This document shows, piece by piece, positions 60,451 to 64,000 of a stretch of 64,000 bases of DNA (its first letter is position 1; every line of letters starts with the position of its first letter). The stretch is taken from NCBI RefSeq assembly GCF_000276665.1, contig NW_004955429.1, positions 7,005,489-7,069,488 on the forward strand. The letters run 5' to 3'. This stretch comes from Chinchilla lanigera. Taxonomy: Eukaryota > Chordata > Mammalia > Rodentia > Chinchillidae. A program made the translations under genes and the position numbers. The notes below the pieces were generated by a model. That model was not told where the DNA came from and searched no databases. It saw nothing but the letters and a program-made list of their open reading frames with translations.

Positions 60451-61307
60451 CATCAGTAATCTCTGCTGTAAAAATGAAAATATCTGAAAATAAACAAATG
60501 TGAATCTCTCACATATAGCCATCACTCAATATCAACAAGCATGTAAGTCTGAAAAATAAAGATAGTAACAATAAAATCGACTTTCAAGAGTGCTGGCATT
60601 TTTAGCAAAATTAATGTTTGAAGGAAAAATGAGAAGATAGCCAATGTCTTGAAAACCAAGTCTTCTCTACTGGTACTTTTCTGCTCATTTTTTCCTGTTG
60701 CTACCTCAACTTCTACTAGTTTTCTGCCAATTATAGATTTTCTTCCTCAAATACAAGGAACATTACCTCACAAAAACAAACTAGTCACTATTCCAATGAA
60801 CTGCAATCCACAAGCAAAAACACAGTTTTCAAAATCAGTTTAGCAGGAAACAAAAATCCCAGTTAACAAACCCATCACATAAAGCTGGTGAAACTTCATG
60901 GCTTACTTTAGAAACATCAACGTTTCCATGCTGGGCAGATCAATTTGGAACCTACCCCCACCTCATGTTTACATTTTTTTTTCCAATTACTGCAGTTGAT
61001 CCTGAGGGTCTCCAATCCTCTCACATATGATTCTTGTATGACCTAATGAAGTTTTAAAAGTCATCTAAGAAAACACAGTGGTGTTCTTCACTCTTGTACC
61101 TTATTCAAGTAGCACCCCCCCAAAAAAAAAAAATCAAGAGAAAGCTGGTGAAGTACTGTGAATGAAAAAGTACAGGACACTGTTGCCTCCCACAGAACAA
61201 TCTCAATCAGGGTTGGTCCATTTTTCCACTTATCTAACAAAATGTCCTTACTTCTACCTTCAAGTATAAATCTGTCCATAAAGCCAATAAAAACAAGATA
61301 TTTAGAG

Positions 61308-61425
61308 ACTGGGTGTAACAGCGCAAGTCTATAATCCTAGCACTCAGCAGCCTGAGGCAGGAGGACTGCCTCAAGTTCAAGGCCAGCTTGGGTTACACAG
61401 AGTTCAATATTCGGAAGAAAAAGAA
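61308..61425 (+). repeat. B1-like SINE, diverged
   Basis: GACTGGGTGTAACAGCGCAA ... GCTTGGGTTACACAGAG. Confidence 0.82.
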
Positions 61426-61959
61426 TTACAAAGAAAGCAATAAATGAAATGAGCAAAACTAGTGACAAAGATCACGTTAAATAAAACCATAACTGAACAT
61501 CTTACATACTTTTGAAGTTTGTGAAGATATGAGAGGCTTAATATGGTACAATTTTAGCTTAACATGTTAACAGTCAAAAAAAATATAATAAACCATCCTT
61601 CCAATGCTACACAGGTTTAATTCAGAGACTCTGGCCTTACAGTGACCTTAAACAAGGCCTTGTGGCTTGAAAGTTAATTTTAACATGGAGGGGAGGGAGG
61701 CGGGTTCAATACTGTGCTGCTGAAAAAATACAGTATTAGGGTACCCTACAATAAACAATTCGAATTCCAGGAGGAGAAAGGGTAACAAAGACAACAAAGC
61801 GAGTGGAAAAGATACAAGAGTAAAATCAAGACTAAATGTATGAAACTGTTTTCTCAGGTTCTCATCCTATATGCTTCTCGTAGCACAAATACCTCATTCA
61901 ACAGTGATCATAATGTATAAAAAGACCTGTCTTTCATACAATTTTGACCATTAAGTGGA

Positions 61960-62335
61960 AACTCCTTCCACTGGTGCTTGTTGTACTCTGGATAGGCCCA
62001 TGGATTCAAGGCTTCTTTGCCGGTATGTGCCACTACTGGGAAGTGGTACAACCATTAAAGAAGTAAAGCAGAAAGAAATTAGGTCAGTGAGGGGTACACC
62101 CTGAAGGGGATACTGCATTGGATCCCCATCCCTCTTTCCATTCTCTTTTTGCTAGCTGGACACCATGAAGTGAATAGACATCCTCTACCACTTGCACCTG
62201 CCATGATGTAATAAAGTGCCACAAGAGAACCAAGAGACTATGGACTAAAACCTCAAAGTCAAAATAAATCTTTCCACATGGACTGATTACCACAGGTATT
62301 TTGTCACACTGGTGGAAAGCTGACAACACAAGTAC
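61960..62335 (+). repeat. Unclassified interspersed repeat
   Basis: ACTATGGACTAAAACCTCAA ... AAAATAAATCTTTCC ... ACAGGTATTTTGTCACAC ... GGAAAGCTGACAAC. Clearest copy of the family also at 28385 and 32770. Confidence 0.65.
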
Positions 62336-62589
62336 TCAACTGAAGAAAATATAATCTTTTTATTCTTTTCTAATAGAGATAAAAGCAAGTATTTGATTCT
62401 CTAAATTAACATATAAATACTTTGGCCTATATTACAATTTACAGGCAACTTAGTAATTTAGAATGTGTATTATTTTTGTTCACGGCTAACTACAAATCAA
62501 CCCTCTGGTAAGATGCAACACTAATAACCTGTACAATAACACTAATTGCAAACCAAAAAATTTTCTAACTTCTAATTCTAATTTTTGTC

Positions 62590-62730
62590 TTTTTGAGACA
62601 GTGTTTCGCTATGAACTTCAGGCTGTCCTTGAATTCACGTTGTAGCCCAGGCTGGCCTCAAACTCGCAATGATCCTCCTGCCTCAGCCTCCCGAGTGCTG
62701 GAATTACAGGACTGCACCACCAGGCCCAAT
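62590..62730 (-). repeat. B1-like SINE
   Basis: TTTGAGACAGTGTTTCGCTA ... GCACCACCAGGCCC. Confidence 0.92.
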
Positions 62731-63521
62731 CAAAAATTTTAAATTACACTTAGAATTAAATGATTCTATAATGGGTAACCAAAGAAATAGCAGTTAAGAT
62801 TTTTTTAAAGGTGTGATTAGCTCGAATTATTCCACAAGGTTCTGTCATATGCGTCAATAAGTAGGAGGCAGAGGAAAGAACAAAGCCAAGGCTGTGTCTT
62901 CAATCACAAGTAAATATAATATGCTGGTTAACATTTTAAAATAAAGTTACATACCGTACTATTCAAGTGTCTCATAAAAGCCACAAATGTCTCGTTAGGT
63001 CAACCCTAAGAATATAGCACAGAAACTATCCATTGTGACTCACTCCAAGAGTGAAGACCCTTTAAACAAAGAGGGAACAGTGAGCTATGGGGAAATGTTA
63101 AGCATCGTAACTTATGTGTTACTGGAAAACCCAAAGGAAAATGGGAGGGGACAACTGAAGAAATAATAGTAGGAAAACTAGAAATGTGAGGAAAGCAGTG
63201 AGTCTACACATCTGAGAATTTCAACTAACTCCAATCACAAAAAACATCTCAATGCAATGTATTATCAAATTGCTAATCATTAAAACCCAATGGTAAGCAG
63301 AAAATTTGAAAAAATTTGTAAAAGAATGTATTTTTTAAAGAATGTCTTATGTGCTAAAACACAAGCATAAGGATAGAAGAGAATGTCTCTCTGAAAATAA
63401 TGCAATCTAAAAACAGAAGAGTACTAAAAGAAACTGTCAACCAATTAGAATTCCATGCCCAGTTAAAATACTTTCTAAAAATAAATACAAAAAAAAAAAG
63501 CTTTTGCAGAAGTAACAGCTT

Positions 63522-63668
63522 TGCCGGGCGTGGTGGCGCACACCTGTAATCCCAGCACTCGGGAAGCTGAGGCAGAAGGATTGTTGCAAATTGGAAATCA
63601 GGCTGGGCTACAAAGTGAGCTCAAGACCAGCCTGAACTGCACAGTGAGACCCTGTCTCAAAATGACAA
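63522..63668 (+). repeat. B1-like SINE
   Basis: GCCGGGCGTGGTGGCGCACA ... GTGAGACCCTGTCTCAAAA. One of the least diverged copies. Confidence 0.94.
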
Positions 63669-64000
63669 TTTAGAGCAAAAATAAGAACATGAATCATAGG
63701 CTCTTAACGTACCTACAATTTTGTAAAGTAAAAAAACAGCACAACAGTCAGAGGGGAGGAATGGATGTTACAAGATTCTTATACTACCTGTAAACTGGTA
63801 TAACACTGCTTAAAGATAGACCCTGCTAAATTAAATACATTACAGTGTACTGTAAACTCTAAAGCAACCAATACAACAGTACAAGAAATTATTGCTAATC
63901 AAAGAAAATATTCAATCCAGAACAGAAGCAGAGACAAAGAAACATACAAGAGAAATGATGAACAAAAAAGGATTAACAAATGTCAGATTAAAATACAACC

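Larger units (their letters stand above)
59400..64000 (-). other. MLLT10: Upstream MLLT10 intron (part)
   Basis: No further exon recognised. It contains an old ID (59600-59673), a MIR/L2-type relic (60310-60450), SINEs at 61308-61425, 62590-62730 and 63522-63668, and an unclassified repeat (61960-62335). Confidence 0.75.

Noticed and set aside
62084..62329. 81-residue minus ORF
   Set aside because: It lies wholly inside an interspersed repeat family also seen at 28385 and 32770.
1..64000. CRISPR arrays, bacterial operons or endogenous retrovirus genomes
   Set aside because: Repeats are dispersed SINEs of variable spacing. No gag, pol or env frames or paired LTRs were recognised. Intron-exon structure shows a vertebrate gene.

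Overview
The window is mammalian nuclear DNA, almost certainly from a rodent. It is AT-rich, intron-dominated sequence saturated with two short retroposon families. One is a B1-like 7SL-derived SINE with the internal duplication typical of rodent B1. The other is an ID-type, tRNA-Ala-derived SINE. It also carries L1 3' ends and old DNA transposons, MIR and L2. The ID subfamily (GGGGCTGGGGATTTAGCTCA... ending GGTACC plus an A-rich tail) is not the mouse or rat type. A hystricomorph-like lineage is my best guess, but I cannot prove the species from the sequence.

The only protein-coding gene I can support is MLLT10 (AF10), on the minus strand, so it reads from high to low coordinates. Twelve internal coding exons were recognised by protein similarity and by splice sites. 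In gene order they are 59144-59399, 54960-55529, 45101-45145, 44289-44321, 20642-20820, 10297-10414, 8905-8977, 5421-5575, 3163-3351, 2720-2808, 2267-2631 and 1010-1106. Their phases match at every junction, giving 2169 nt or 723 open codons. They cover the middle and C-terminal part of AF10: Ser-rich linker, basic/AT-hook segment, Gly/Ser linker, octapeptide motif, leucine zipper and Gln-rich tail. The N-terminal PHD-zinc knuckle-PHD exons lie beyond position 64000. The last coding exon(s) (about 80 residues in human) and the 3' UTR lie below position 1.

Layout: 1-840 is an isolated CpG-rich, GC-box-bearing island inside what should be a late MLLT10 intron. It is the least expected feature here. 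Positions 1010-10414 hold eight closely spaced 3' exons. 10415-20641 and 20822-44288 are two large introns (10 and 23 kb) full of SINEs, L1, Tigger-like and MER5-like relics. 44289-45145 holds two tiny in-frame cassette exons. 45146-54959 is a repeat-rich intron. 54960-59399 holds the two large Ser-rich exons. 59400-64000 is upstream intron.

There is no sign of a bacterial-type system, CRISPR array, functional tRNA gene or intact mobile element. The most interesting signals are the orphan CpG island, a short 84-bp templated duplication inside a 5'-inverted L1, the tandem splice acceptors, and a strong antisense bias of the young ID insertions.
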